Shown here: piece by piece, positions 9,617-18,687 of the stretch
Position numbering within the stretch: position 1 is the stretch's first letter
How the letters are laid out: every line of letters starts with the position of its first letter
NCBI RefSeq assembly: GCF_016808335.1
Contig: NC_053150.1
Span: 49,634,848 to 49,698,847, forward strand
Source of the DNA: Panicum virgatum
Taxonomy: Eukaryota; Streptophyta; Magnoliopsida; Poales; Poaceae
DNA: 64,000 bases
Direction of reading: 5' to 3'
Notes under the pieces: generated by a model
What the model saw: the letters and a program-made list of their open reading frames with translations, nothing else
What the model was told of the DNA's origin: nothing
Databases searched by the model: none
Translations under genes and position numbers: made by a program

Positions 9617-11719
9617 TCACTTTTGAGTTTTAGGAACCCAAACAAGCTTTGGGCCTTGCACATGTGTGACAAGAGCTTTTGGGACCCAAAGTTGCTTGGG
9701 GAGCTTCTTCTTTGACTCCTTAGTGAGTTTGCCAATGAATTTGGCCTTCACCTTGCCCTTCACTTTACTCAAGAGAAAATGGTTATTTTCAAACATTGAA
9801 GAGTAATTCTTGGGTAATTTAGGAAGAGGACATGATGGTAAAGTGCACTCCCTAGTGTGGTGCCCGGTGACTTGGCAATGTTGGCAATATGATCCAACTT
9901 CCTTGATGAAGCTAATCTTGATCTCCGGAGAAGGAGTAGTAGCTATGTTTGGCTCCGGAAATGAACCAAGACCTCTCTTGCCATAGTCACGGGCATTGTT
10001 GAAGAGAATCTCCTTGTGGATGTATTCTCCTCTTGAGAGCTTCTCCACACTACTCTTGAGGCTTGCAACTTGATCCATCAATTCCTTTTCCCTAGAAGGT
10101 GCAAGCTCGGACAAAGCATTAGTAGCATTTGCATTAATGAGTAGGTCATCACATGAAGTAGAAGCATTGACCTTCTCAATAGTTTCATGAGCAAAGTTCT
10201 CAAGACTTGGGTCAATTGCTTCATAGGCAAATTCAAGTTCTTGATACTTGTGAGCCAACTCCCTATGCTCTTGTTTAAGCTTTTTGTGGCTCTCTTCAAC
10301 TTGCTTAGCAAGTACAAGTGACTCATTGTGCTTTTTGAGCAAGTCATTGTACTTGCCAAGCAAATCGGAGTGGGCAAGCTCTAACTTGGCACGAGTGCTC
10401 TCAAGAACCTTGACTTTGCCCTTTTCCCTCTTGATGACGGATGTATACTCATTAATAAGATTAGCAAACTCATTAGGGTCAAGCTCATCATCACTATCAT
10501 CTTCACTCTCACATACCTTAGAGTTACCTTTGGCCATGAGGCACATTGGAGGTGGAGGTAGTGATGGTTCTTCATTTGTGAGGGCGATGGTGACTATGTC
10601 TTCTTTATCACTTGAATCTTCGCTTGATGAGACATCCGTCACCCACTCTTGTTTTTCCACCAAGAAGCTTCTCTTGGTGTGCCCTTTCTTCTTTGGGAAG
10701 AGCTTGGTCTTCTTGTCATGGCTCTTTTTCTTCCCAAGTCTCTTGTTTTTGTTCTTCCTTTCTTCTTCTTCATCATCGCTTGAATCATGGCGATGCTTGC
10801 TCTTGTGATCCTTGTTTCTTTTGTCCGGCTTGGGGCAATTTGGACGGATGTGACCTTTTTCTCCACAATTGTAGCAAATTTTGTTCTTGACATCCATTGG
10901 CCGGAACATTCCCTTTTTAGAGTCAAAGTTGAACCCCTTCTTGTTGATCTTGTCATTCAAGCGGGTGAACTTTCTCATCATAAGAGCGAGCTCTCCATCA
11001 TCTTCAACATCGGATGAGCTTTCATGATGATCATCTTCTTCATTGCTTGAGCTTGAATCTTGCTTGATCATCTTGAGCTTGCGGGCTTTGTTTGCCTTGG
11101 TCTTTAGAGCAATTGATTTGCTTGAAGTTGGCTCTTCGGACATACCAAGGATACTTATCTCATGAGCACGAATTTCGCCCACAAGTTCTCCTACTTCCAT
11201 TGTGTCAAGATTCTCCTTTTGAAGCATAGCATTGATAATGTTATACTTGGGCTTCGGGAGGAGCATGAGAATCTTGCGATTGATGGAGGCACTGTCAATT
11301 TTGGATATTTCAAGTGCATTAATGTCCTTGACAATGACATTCAAGCGAGAGTACATATCATTGCAATTTTCATGAGCTAGCATTTTAAAAGAATCATACT
11401 TAGCTCTAAACAAGTGATATTTTTGCTCACGAACTTTAGTGGAGCCTTCATGAATTTCAATGAGCTCCTTCCAAATATCACTTGCTAAGTCCATGCCATT
11501 AACTCTAGCAAAGACTTCCTCACTAATGGCTTCGAAAATTGCATTTCTAGCCTTGGCATTCCATTTTAATTGTTCGGCGGTGGGAGTTCCGGTGAATCCG
11601 GTCTTAGTGGCCAACCACACTTCGGGGGCAATCGCATCAAGATATGCGGCCATGCGAACTTTCCAATAAGCAAAGTTCTTGCCCTCGAAGTGGGGCGGCG
11701 AACCACCCATCTTGGCCAT
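9617..11719 (-). CDS. gag: Sirevirus gag
   Basis: 700 residues from ATG 11719 (MAKMGGSPPHFEGKNFAYWK). N-terminal copia gag domain (UBN2-like; YWKVRMAAYL, DIWKELIEIHEGS). Zinc knuckle CYNCGEKGHIRPNC near residue 280, followed by Lys/Ser/Asp-rich low complexity. A long coiled coil lies around residues 430-510 (many Glu/Lys/Leu). Near residue 625 is a second Cys/His cluster CQHCQVTGHHTREC, a further CCHC-type knuckle. Long gags with a coiled-coil C-terminal half are characteristic of Sireviruses; the smaller copia gags lack it. The ORF is complete and ends in TGA at 9619-9617. Confidence 0.93.
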   Translation of the reverse strand: MAKMGGSPPHFEGKNFAYWKVRMAAYLDAIAPEVWLATKTGFTGTPTAEQLKWNAKARNAIFEAISEEVFARVNGMDLASDIWKELIEIHEGSTKVREQKYHLFRAKYDSFKMLAHENCNDMYSRLNVIVKDINALEISKIDSASINRKILMLLPKPKYNIINAMLQKENLDTMEVGELVGEIRAHEISILGMSEEPTSSKSIALKTKANKARKLKMIKQDSSSSNEEDDHHESSSDVEDDGELALMMRKFTRLNDKINKKGFNFDSKKGMFRPMDVKNKICYNCGEKGHIRPNCPKPDKRNKDHKSKHRHDSSDDEEEERKNKNKRLGKKKSHDKKTKLFPKKKGHTKRSFLVEKQEWVTDVSSSEDSSDKEDIVTIALTNEEPSLPPPPMCLMAKGNSKVCESEDDSDDELDPNEFANLINEYTSVIKREKGKVKVLESTRAKLELAHSDLLGKYNDLLKKHNESLVLAKQVEESHKKLKQEHRELAHKYQELEFAYEAIDPSLENFAHETIEKVNASTSCDDLLINANATNALSELAPSREKELMDQVASLKSSVEKLSRGEYIHKEILFNNARDYGKRGLGSFPEPNIATTPSPEIKISFIKEVGSYCQHCQVTGHHTRECTLPSCPLPKLPKNYSSMFENNHFLLSKVKGKVKAKFIGKLTKESKKKLPKQLWVPKALVTHVQGPKLVWVPKTQK

Positions 11720-11760
11720 AGCTCTAGGCGGTGAAGCCTAATGATCCAAATGAGCAACGA

Positions 11761-11773
11761 GGCTCTGATACCA
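11761..11773 (-). other. Primer binding site, initiator Met tRNA type
   Basis: The minus strand reads TGGTATCAGAGCC, the standard copia primer site complementary to the 3' end of initiator tRNA-Met, 2 bp inside the 5' LTR. Confidence 0.95.
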
Positions 11774-11775
11774 AT

Positions 11776-13463
11776 TGTAAGGATCGATGGACCAAGAGGG
11801 GGGGGTGAATTGGGCCTTTTTCAATTTCTAAAACAAAGTAAGGCAACCTTAACCTATGCAAAGCTAGTAGGGCACCAATTCACCAACCGGATAACTAAGC
11901 TACCTACACAAGCTAAGAGAGATAAAAACAAAGTAAAGCCTAGCAAGGTAGAGCTAAGTTATGATCTCTAAGTCAAGCTCATGAATAAATTGCATGAAAG
12001 AAAATGCTTGAATATAAAGAGTGGACAAGAGACAACCGGATTTTTTCCGTGGTATCGATGTGTTGGCACACACCCCTAATCCACGTTGTGACACTCTCAA
12101 AGAGTCTTGTCACCTCCCAAGTCACCGAGACGAGGGCGCTCACTAAGAGTCTCCGTTCACCATCCCGGCGTGGTGGAGATCAAGCCACGTACAATCTTCT
12201 TCTCCGGGCTCCCACAATCCTTGGCAAGCTCCGCGAGAAAACACCTCGATCACCAAGATCGCCTAGGTGATGCCAATCACCAAGAGTAACAAGCTAAGGC
12301 CTTCACTTGAGCAAGAACCGATCACCAAGAACGGATGCACACTAGCTTCTCTCTACTCAAGTCCTTAATCTTGCTTCTTGATTGATTGAATGCACAAGTA
12401 TGTGAATGATGAAGCTCAAGGTGGCTCTTGACTATGGTATGAGTGTTTGGATGTTGCCTGGTGTCAAGAGTGGGCGAAATGACCCATTGGAGGGGTATAT
12501 ATAGGCAGCTCACACAAATAGAGCCGTTGGAGAAAAGCTGCCAGAAAACTGCGTATCGCCGGTTAATCCGACGTTCCCCCCATTGTCATCGTCGGTTTAA
12601 CCGGTGAATGTAAACTGCCTCTTCTGAAAACTAGCCGTTACAACTGGGGCAGATTAACCGACGTTCCATCGGTTTAACCGGTGAGTGTAGTTGTCCACTG
12701 AACCATTGAAAAACCAAGTCTCTGGACAACTGCACCGACGTTAACTCAAACCTATCGTCGGTTTAACCGGTGAGTACAACTTTTAAATTCCTCTGAAAAA
12801 CCATCTCACTGGTCAATTGCACCGACGTCTTGATTCAAACAGCGTCGGTTAATCCGGTGAATAGAACTTGAATTTCCCTGGAAAAACCAACTCTGGACCA
12901 ATGCACCGACGTTAAATTCAAACACGTCGGTTTAACCGGTGTATTGAATTTGTCCAGACTCTGCTGACTTCGTTTAACCAACGTATAGAAAATTGAGAGC
13001 GTCGGTTAAACCGGTGTATAGACTTTTTCTGATTTTGTCTTTTCTGATTTGAGTCTTGAGTGAAATCCAAATATTCTTGAGATATAGTTTGAGAACCACT
13101 TATTTGAACTTCTAGAAACCTGAGTGACCATAGTGTGCATCCATTTTCAAATGACCATGTCCATGCTCAAGTTACTAAGCCTTAACCCCTCTTAATAGTG
13201 CGATCACTACAAAACTATAAAACCTATACTAACCTAAGTGTCCTTCTCAACCTTGTGACACTTAGGACTAGAAAGATCCTTAGCCTTGACATATATATAA
13301 GTTGAAAACCGAGATCGCCTTTTAGAATAACCGAAATTGAGGGGCCTCTTTTGACATATGACCAAATGAGCGATAATGATCTATTAAGCTACACAAACTC
13401 ATTAGTCACAATAATGGTTGTCATTAATCACCGAAACATACCTTGAGGGCCTAGATGCTTACA
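11776..13463 (-). repeat. 5' LTR of the Sirevirus
   Basis: 1,688 bp direct copy of 352-2038. The minus strand has CTATATATACC near 12495-12505, the likely promoter TATA box, with the remaining ~700 bp of LTR downstream. The LTR end at 11776 lies 2 bp from the primer binding site. The hairpin motif array is at 12553-13024. Confidence 0.95.
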
Positions 13464-13687
13464 TCCGACACGTTCGCAGAAACAGCCGAGAGGCTTTCGC
13501 TGGACCGCTGCTGCTGAGAAGGCTGCGAACCACCCGCCTCTCCTTCGGAAGCTGCACCAGAGTCTGTACGGAGAACTGCCCTCTTAATAAATGCCATAAC
13601 TACAAAAGTAAACAAAAAAAAAACAGTCAAATCACAAACAAAAAAGCGAACCTTCGATCAGCCTCGCTGTCTGTTTAGTACGAGCCA

Positions 13688-14048
13688 TGAGCTGTAGTTA
13701 CTTACACCGAGGAAAACAAGCAGATTCACCACGCACAAGAACCTTCGGACAAAACGCTTTATAGCAAAAAGCGACGAAGGATAGCAAAGCTCGAAAGGGC
13801 ACAGGTTCTACCCCCCCTCTCCTCCGCTTATATAGATGGTGAAAAGGAACAGTTCCAGCGGTAAAAACGAGGAGACCCCAGCCCAAACGGCGCAATCAGG
13901 CAACGACACGTACACAACAAAAACCAACGGTTGCAGCCGACGGTTCGGGAGACGTTTTTCCTCGGGAGCTTCCCGAAGGTTACACGCAATCTTCTTCATT
14001 AACAAGGGTTCAGACCGTCGGCTTCGGACCTCGCCCTCGAGGGGCTAC
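13688..14048 (-). other. Leader and promoter region of the antisense gene; PPT of the Tat element
   Basis: This stretch between the antisense start codon and the 3' LTR has no conserved coding sequence that I recognise on either strand. It holds the antisense TATA box and, at its right end (about 14036-14048), the purine-rich tract CGAGGGGCTAC directly before the LTR, which fits the plus-strand priming site of the element. Confidence 0.55.
13826..13836 (-). promoter_or_regulatory. TATA box for the antisense gene of the Tat element
   Basis: The minus strand reads CTATATAAGCGG here, about 140 nt upstream of the antisense start codon at 13688 and about 215 bp inside the element from the 3' LTR. 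A TATATAA box at this distance from an ATG is usual for plant genes and supports real antisense transcription. No transcript evidence is available here. Confidence 0.55.
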
Positions 14049-14779
14049 TGTTGGGGATTGGACCTTCGGGTGAAGCCCTCACCCTCGGAAATGCTCCCTA
14101 ACCTGTTTGTAGGGCTATAACGAAATAGAGCTAAGCGCACCCGAAAGTATCGGATGAACGCTGAGAGGCGCAAGCTTGAAGACCATAACCTTCGGTCCGA
14201 AGGATATCACCTTCCGAAGTCCAAAGGTAACGGATAGCTACCCTGAAGCGAAAGCACAAGCTCCAAGACCTTCGGTCCGAAGGATTTAGTCTCCACCGCG
14301 CCGAAGGTGACGAACGTCCACCCGGAAGCGTAAACTCGAAGTTTGAGACCTTCGGGAGAAGAGCCCGCGACCGGGAACGGTGACAACTGAATGGTTGATG
14401 GGACCTTCAAGACCCAAGCTCCCGGAGGTACCCGAAGGTTTTGGTGACCTTCGTCGACTGAAGACGCGTGAGTAAAACGTGAGTATGTAAGAGGGTCGGA
14501 GTTGTGCACCCTCCAAATGCGTGAGGAGGTCGGATTTGTAAACCTCTCATCTTGTAATTTTACCCCGGAACCGGCCAAGAGTGAGCTGTAAATGAGTTGG
14601 GAGGGAGCAATTTAGTAAAACCTGGCCGAGGGCTAGGGGTATAAATAGCCCCCTCTCTCCACAGTGTGAGGGGTTCAATTTTCTGACTATTATTAGAGAG
14701 CTCGGTATTTACTTTCATTGCCACCTTTCTTATTGTTCATGCTCCCTGTTTGGGCATCTACAAAGCAAAGATCCCAACA
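14049..14779 (+). repeat. 3' LTR of the Tat-type gypsy element
   Basis: 731 bp, TG...CA, with inverted termini TGTTGGG / CCCAACA. TATAAATAG at 14640-14648 is the likely promoter, followed by GC-rich leader and a T-rich region. The left half contains three degenerate subrepeats of about 80 bp; the first two each carry the perfect palindrome CCTTCGGTCCGAAGG (14189-14203 and 14269-14283). Read on the minus strand, the last LTR bases supply a stop codon to the adjoining DUF594 gene. Confidence 0.85.
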
Positions 14780-17161
14780 TACATTAGCAGCAGGACATGG
14801 GTGATGAATTCACCGCCAGTGCTGAGATGCTGGCTGTGGAAAGCACCACCGCAGCGAGGCGCGACGAAGAAAAGCATCTCCAGCCACACAGCGGTGATGA
14901 GCTCCCAGCATTCATCTTCCTGGATAGCGATGAGCTCTTGGGCTACCTCACACGCGCGATTGGTCACTGCAGAATCCAGATCCTCGTATGTGCTTTGCAG
15001 AAGTTGCATATGAGCTGTCGGTTGTTGGCCGCTGCTGCCCTGGGGAAGAGCCACCGCTTCGGCTGGTCCACCGCCATGGACATTTTTCCCTGCTTTGAGG
15101 AGTTCCTCGTTCTCCATTACCACTCTTCCCCCAAGTCCATCCATAAGATGATTAAAGGCGAGCAACGGGTCCATTCCACTGCCTGTCTGTTTCCAGACCT
15201 GGAATACCATCCGGGCAGGGTTCCCCTCATGGGCCACACCTGATAGGTTACGGACCTTTTTTGCTTCCTCCAGTTCGCCGTGAGCTTTGCGATGTAAGAG
15301 CTGTGAATTGGTCTTGAGCATCACCCCGCACTTGAAGACGAGGTACATGATATAATTCGACACCTCTCTGCACATCCTCTTCTTCCCCTTCATATCAGGA
15401 CTGCTGCTGGACTGGGTGCATCCTTCATAGTAGCAGATATCTGTTGCCATGTGCCAGATGAGCACGCTCGTCTGGAAATCCATGGCGGCGTCGATGCTCC
15501 GGTGTAGCGCCGCCGTCCCTGGACGAGCAGAGGCCGAGTCTCTATGGTTGCCCGCCCACTTCTGGAGGGCCAGCAGACCACCGGTGCTGGCAAAGTTCCA
15601 ATCTTGCTGCCCGCCTGCTCCCAAGTCTAACAGCTTGTCTAGAACCAACTCCTTGAGATCCCCGGGGAGGGCGATGCGCGTCACATCGAGTGCCTGGACA
15701 CCACAGGCTTTGAGGGGCTTCTCTATCCATCTTCGTAGCACGGACCCCGCCGTTCCTTGAGCAGCAGAAGCATCGTCTTCCGCGGCAGCATGTTGCCCGA
15801 ACATGTTATACTGAGCTAGCTTCTCGGACCACTCGGCCCTGCTAGCCAAATGCAAATTTACATCACCATCCGTGGTTTCTCTCATACAGTCAGAAAACGA
15901 GATGAAGGCAGACGACACATCCAGGGCGACGGCTCCTGCCAGCAGGATGTAGGACACCACGACATCAGCTCTGCTGTAGGCTCGCAGCCCGCCGCCCTTG
16001 TCGGTGGCCACGAAGAGCGCCAGAGCGATCGGAGTGGGCAAGGTTGAGAAATACAGGACGGGTACGAGGAGCGCTACTAGTGTCAGGGTGACAAGACACC
16101 GGACATTGTTGAGCATACACCCATGGTCTTCAGCGTCAGGACTGCACGAGCATGCGTAGTCGAGCAGAAACCGCTGGCGGAGGTGGCTGAGAGGCTTTTT
16201 GGTGTAGAGGTCTTGGTAGAAGGGTACCAAGCGTTCGGCGACGTAGCCGTAGGCCTTGGAGCTGCGGCCTTCCCTGCGCCTGTACTGCTCGTGCAACTGT
16301 GGGATGATGTCCGACTCCGCGCATACCACAGTTGACAGGTCGTTGAGTGGAGCGTCCACGGACATGACGGGGTGGACATCGGAGCCGATGTCCAGCAGGC
16401 TGCCCTTTTCCTCCGGACCGGACCCAGAGTGGGCATTGAGCATGCGATCGAACCTTCTTCTCAGCCGCTCCCCTGCAAGTTCTGTTAAGTCCGAGCTATA
16501 GCCGCGGCGATCGACGCCTGCTGCGCCTGGGTTTCTACTACTACTACGCCGCTCAACTCTGCTGCTACGGTGCTGCTGTAGCACGAACGACATGCTGCCG
16601 AGGGAGTGGTCCCTGCGCTTCGCCGGGCTCGCAAGGTAGAGGCAGAGGGTGCGCTCGGCGTACTTGACGCAGCCGCTGAGGAACATGAGCACCATGGCTG
16701 CAAGCAGCCGCCCGTCCGACAAGGACGACTTGGAGACGACGTAGCCGGCCAGCGCCACCTGGGTGACGAGGCCCAGCAGGTGGCGCCCCCACAGCTCGTT
16801 GTCCTGCATGGAGAAGGCCGTGATGCTGCTCTGCCCGCCCAGGTGGACCAGCACGAACGGAGCCCAGAACGGCATCAGCTCGTGCCGCGGCCTGCTCGTG
16901 CAGCCGGACACCGCTAGATGGCCGAGCACGAAGACGGCCACAAGGTCGGCCGACACGTAGGCAAGCCACAGGAGCGAGTGGAGTACGCGCGACGCGCTGC
17001 GCGCTCCGGATGCCCGCTGCGAGGAAGAGGAAGACTTGCAAGGCCAAGCTTAGGAGGACCAGGCAGTGGATCTCCCATTCGTCCCACAGTTGTTCCACAG
17101 ACGCCAGACTCTTGAGTGCACTGATAATATTATATAATATATATATAAGCAACAAAGCCAT
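14758..17161 (-). pseudogene. DUF4220/DUF594 membrane protein gene, copy 1 (frameshifted, 3' end replaced by LTR)
   Basis: Single-exon plant gene of a large grass family, function unknown. It likely starts at ATG 17161, then LWDEWEIHCLVLLSLALQVFLF, the usual N-terminal membrane segment of DUF4220 proteins. Relative to copy 2, an extra base near 17005 in GCGCGCTCC (copy 2: GCGTCTCC) shifts the frame at about residue 60. The correct frame then stays open from 16956 for 732 residues. That part has several hydrophobic helices (FWAPFVLVHLGG, VSYILLAGAVALDVSSAF), the DUF4220 body, and at the C-terminus the DUF594 block (YIMYLVFKCGVML, NRACEVAQELIAI, WLEMLFFVAPRCGG, GGEFITHVLLLMY). The last five codons and the stop come from the gypsy LTR. 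An internal start at 16956 could still give a shortened protein. Confidence 0.85.
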
Positions 17162-17700
17162 GATTCATATATTTTTCAGATTTCATTCCAGTTTGCTGTT
17201 TATCTGTGCACAGATTCTTTTCTGAGAAAAAAACCATCTAATTGTTTGATGTTGCAAACATTATTCTTTGATGCTTCTAATCATTTCATGATTTTAGTGG
17301 ACGAAATATATATGACAGATTTTCTCATGTTACAAATGCTAGCATTATTGCTCTCGTATGTTTCATAATACTTCACGTTGCGGTAGAATAACACCCTGCT
17401 ACATTGGAGACAAACATATGCAAAATCATAAAATTCAACGGAATTTTACACAGTACCAAATTTGCAAAACCACCACAGGGGCCAAATTTGCCCGGTTTTG
17501 ACAGTTGGATGGCCTATGTTGTCCGGTTTCGTAAGTTAAAGGTTGAAAATCGGACTTTTGCGATATTTGGAGGGTGTAAACCGGATTTTTCCCTAATAAT
17601 AAATATGTAAATAATAACATAGATTGACAATCTTAGACTGATGTTTTTATTAGATTCATCATGTAAAATGCTTTTATATTTTTTTAGTTCGATACACCAT
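17162..17700. other. 5' flank of DUF594 copy 1, no gene
   Basis: AT-rich. A short (TA)n tract lies just downstream of the presumed start codon (17128-17151 region). 17440-17600 (GGCCAAATTTGCCCGG, GTGTAAACCGGATTTTTCCC) looks like a dispersed grass repeat, but I cannot name its family. Confidence 0.4.
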
Positions 17701-18687
17701 ATTTCGCTACTAATACAGTCGAGATTTTGGGAGGATACTTGGGTGGGCCAAAAGCCATTTAGAGAACAGTATCTATCAATTTACAACATAGCTCGCCAAC
17801 CACATACATCAGTAGCGAGTGTGTTAAGTTCAGAACCCCTAAACATTTCATTTAGAAGGGCATTGGTTGATGAAAAACTCTTAGAATGGCTTGATTTGGT
17901 AGCTAAGATAACCAACATCAATTTAGTTGAAGGGAGTGATCACTTTAGATGGAATTTACATAAATTCGGGGTCTTTACAGTTAGATCTATGTACCTCCAC
18001 AAGATGAACCAAAATGCTCCCTTTCGCCACAAATTGATTTGGAAACTAAAAATTCCTCTTAAGATAAAGATTTTCCTTTGGTTTTTCCAAAAAGGAGTTA
18101 TCCTAACAAAAGATAATCTAGCGAGAAAGAATTGGAAGGGGAGTTTGAAGTGTTGCTTCTGTAATTGTAATGAATCAATTACACATCTCCTCTTTGACTG
18201 TCACCATGCAAAGGAGATTTGGAAGATAGTCTATTTAGCTACAGGGTTAACCCCGCCAAGATCGATTTCCCATATGCTAGGAAATTGGCTCTCAAATTTT
18301 GATAACAACGAGAGGCGTGTCGTTTTGGTGGGGGCAGCTGCATTGTGTTGGGCTATTTGGAGGTGCCGTAATGATATTATTTTTAACAAAACCAAGTATT
18401 CATCATTTATGCAGGTTGTTTTCAAGGGAACCTACTGGTTGCACTTATGGGCGCAACTGCAACATAAAGATATGATAAAGATGATGTTCCGAAAGGCAAG
18501 TCTTGCATTGGAGGTCGTCGCCTTGGAGATAGCCAATTATGGGTGGAAGCATAACCTTAGAATTGGTTTAGATGATTTTCCCTTTGCTCATTCCCCAAGC
18601 TAGCCAATAGACGACTATATTTTGTAATAATCTTTGGGCTGTGTACACTTTGTAGAGGCCGGAACTCGTTTTCATTATCTAAAAAAA
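17700..18687 (+). mobile_element. 5'-truncated LINE (L1-type), 3' end with zinc-binding RT domain, copy 1
   Basis: The reading frame to 18603 encodes the C-terminal part of a plant LINE ORF2 downstream of the reverse transcriptase: SRFWEDTWVGQKPFREQY, then the zf-RVT domain (WKLKIPLKIKIFLWFFQKGVILTKDNLARKNW...CCFC...THLLFDCHHAKEIW). The 3' UTR ends in GAGGCCGGAACTCG...ATCTAAAAAAA at 18687, the usual LINE tail. The frame is open and nearly identical in the second unit, but the endonuclease and reverse transcriptase core are missing. The exact 5' break (about 17700) is uncertain. Confidence 0.85.

Larger units (their letters stand above)
352..13463 (-). mobile_element. Complete Sirevirus (Ty1/copia, SIRE/Maximus lineage)
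   Basis: 13,112 bp element on the minus strand, flanked by the 5 bp target duplication TCCGA (347-351 and 13464-13468). Order 5' to 3' on the minus strand: LTR 13463-11776, primer site 11773-11761, gag 11719-9617, pol 9600-6334, spacer with hairpin motifs, env-like ORF 4904-2463, several PPT-like motifs, PPT 2053-2041, LTR 2038-352. A gag of 700 residues, a long extra ORF after pol, repeated PPT motifs and LTRs full of palindromic CpG motifs are hallmarks of Sireviruses (compare maize Opie and Ji, soybean SIRE1). The LTRs differ, by my reading, at two bases and one G-run length, so insertion is recent. One nonsense codon in the reverse transcriptase means this copy probably cannot move by itself. 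Confidence 0.95.
1..13688 (-). pseudogene. Antisense ORF of the Tat element with a histone H3-like N-terminus, interrupted by a Sirevirus
   Basis: Read on the minus strand. Exon 1 starts at ATG 13688 (an in-frame TAA lies four codons upstream) and encodes MARTKQTARLIE. A 52-nt T-rich intron with GT-AG ends (13651-13600) joins in frame to exon 2 (13599-13464). Removing the Sirevirus and one TCCGA copy, the frame continues from 346 to 1 without a stop and runs off the window. Exon 2 has a Ser/Gln/Gly-rich stretch, then a region with motifs GLRLPMDP, HHFTPNGI, LSKFLWVVRSFGG and VDAFCRL, which match the plant Transposase_28 ('putative gypsy-type transposon') domain as I know it. The first nine residues equal the start of histone H3; this is seen directly. 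The intron is shorter than most plant introns, so an alternative start at ATG 13597 inside exon 2 is possible. Function unknown. Confidence 0.72.
1..14779 (+). mobile_element. 3' part of a Tat-type Ty3/gypsy retrotransposon, split by a nested Sirevirus
   Basis: Visible parts are 1-351 and 13464-14048 (internal region) and one LTR at 14049-14779. The LTR begins TGTTGGGG and ends ATCCCAACA and is preceded by a purine-rich stretch (CGAGGGGCTAC), as expected of a 3' LTR with the element on the plus strand. The LTR's TATAAATAG points the same way. The internal part carries a gene on the opposite strand with the plant 'putative gypsy-type transposon' domain. Extra antisense ORFs between pol and the 3' LTR are known from Tat-lineage elements such as Grande, and the assignment rests on that. 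The 5' LTR, gag and pol lie left of the window. The insertion site is in the 3' end of a DUF4220/DUF594 gene; the second copy of that gene near 46883 is the unfilled site. TACAT follows the LTR and would be one copy of the 5 bp target duplication. Confidence 0.75.
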
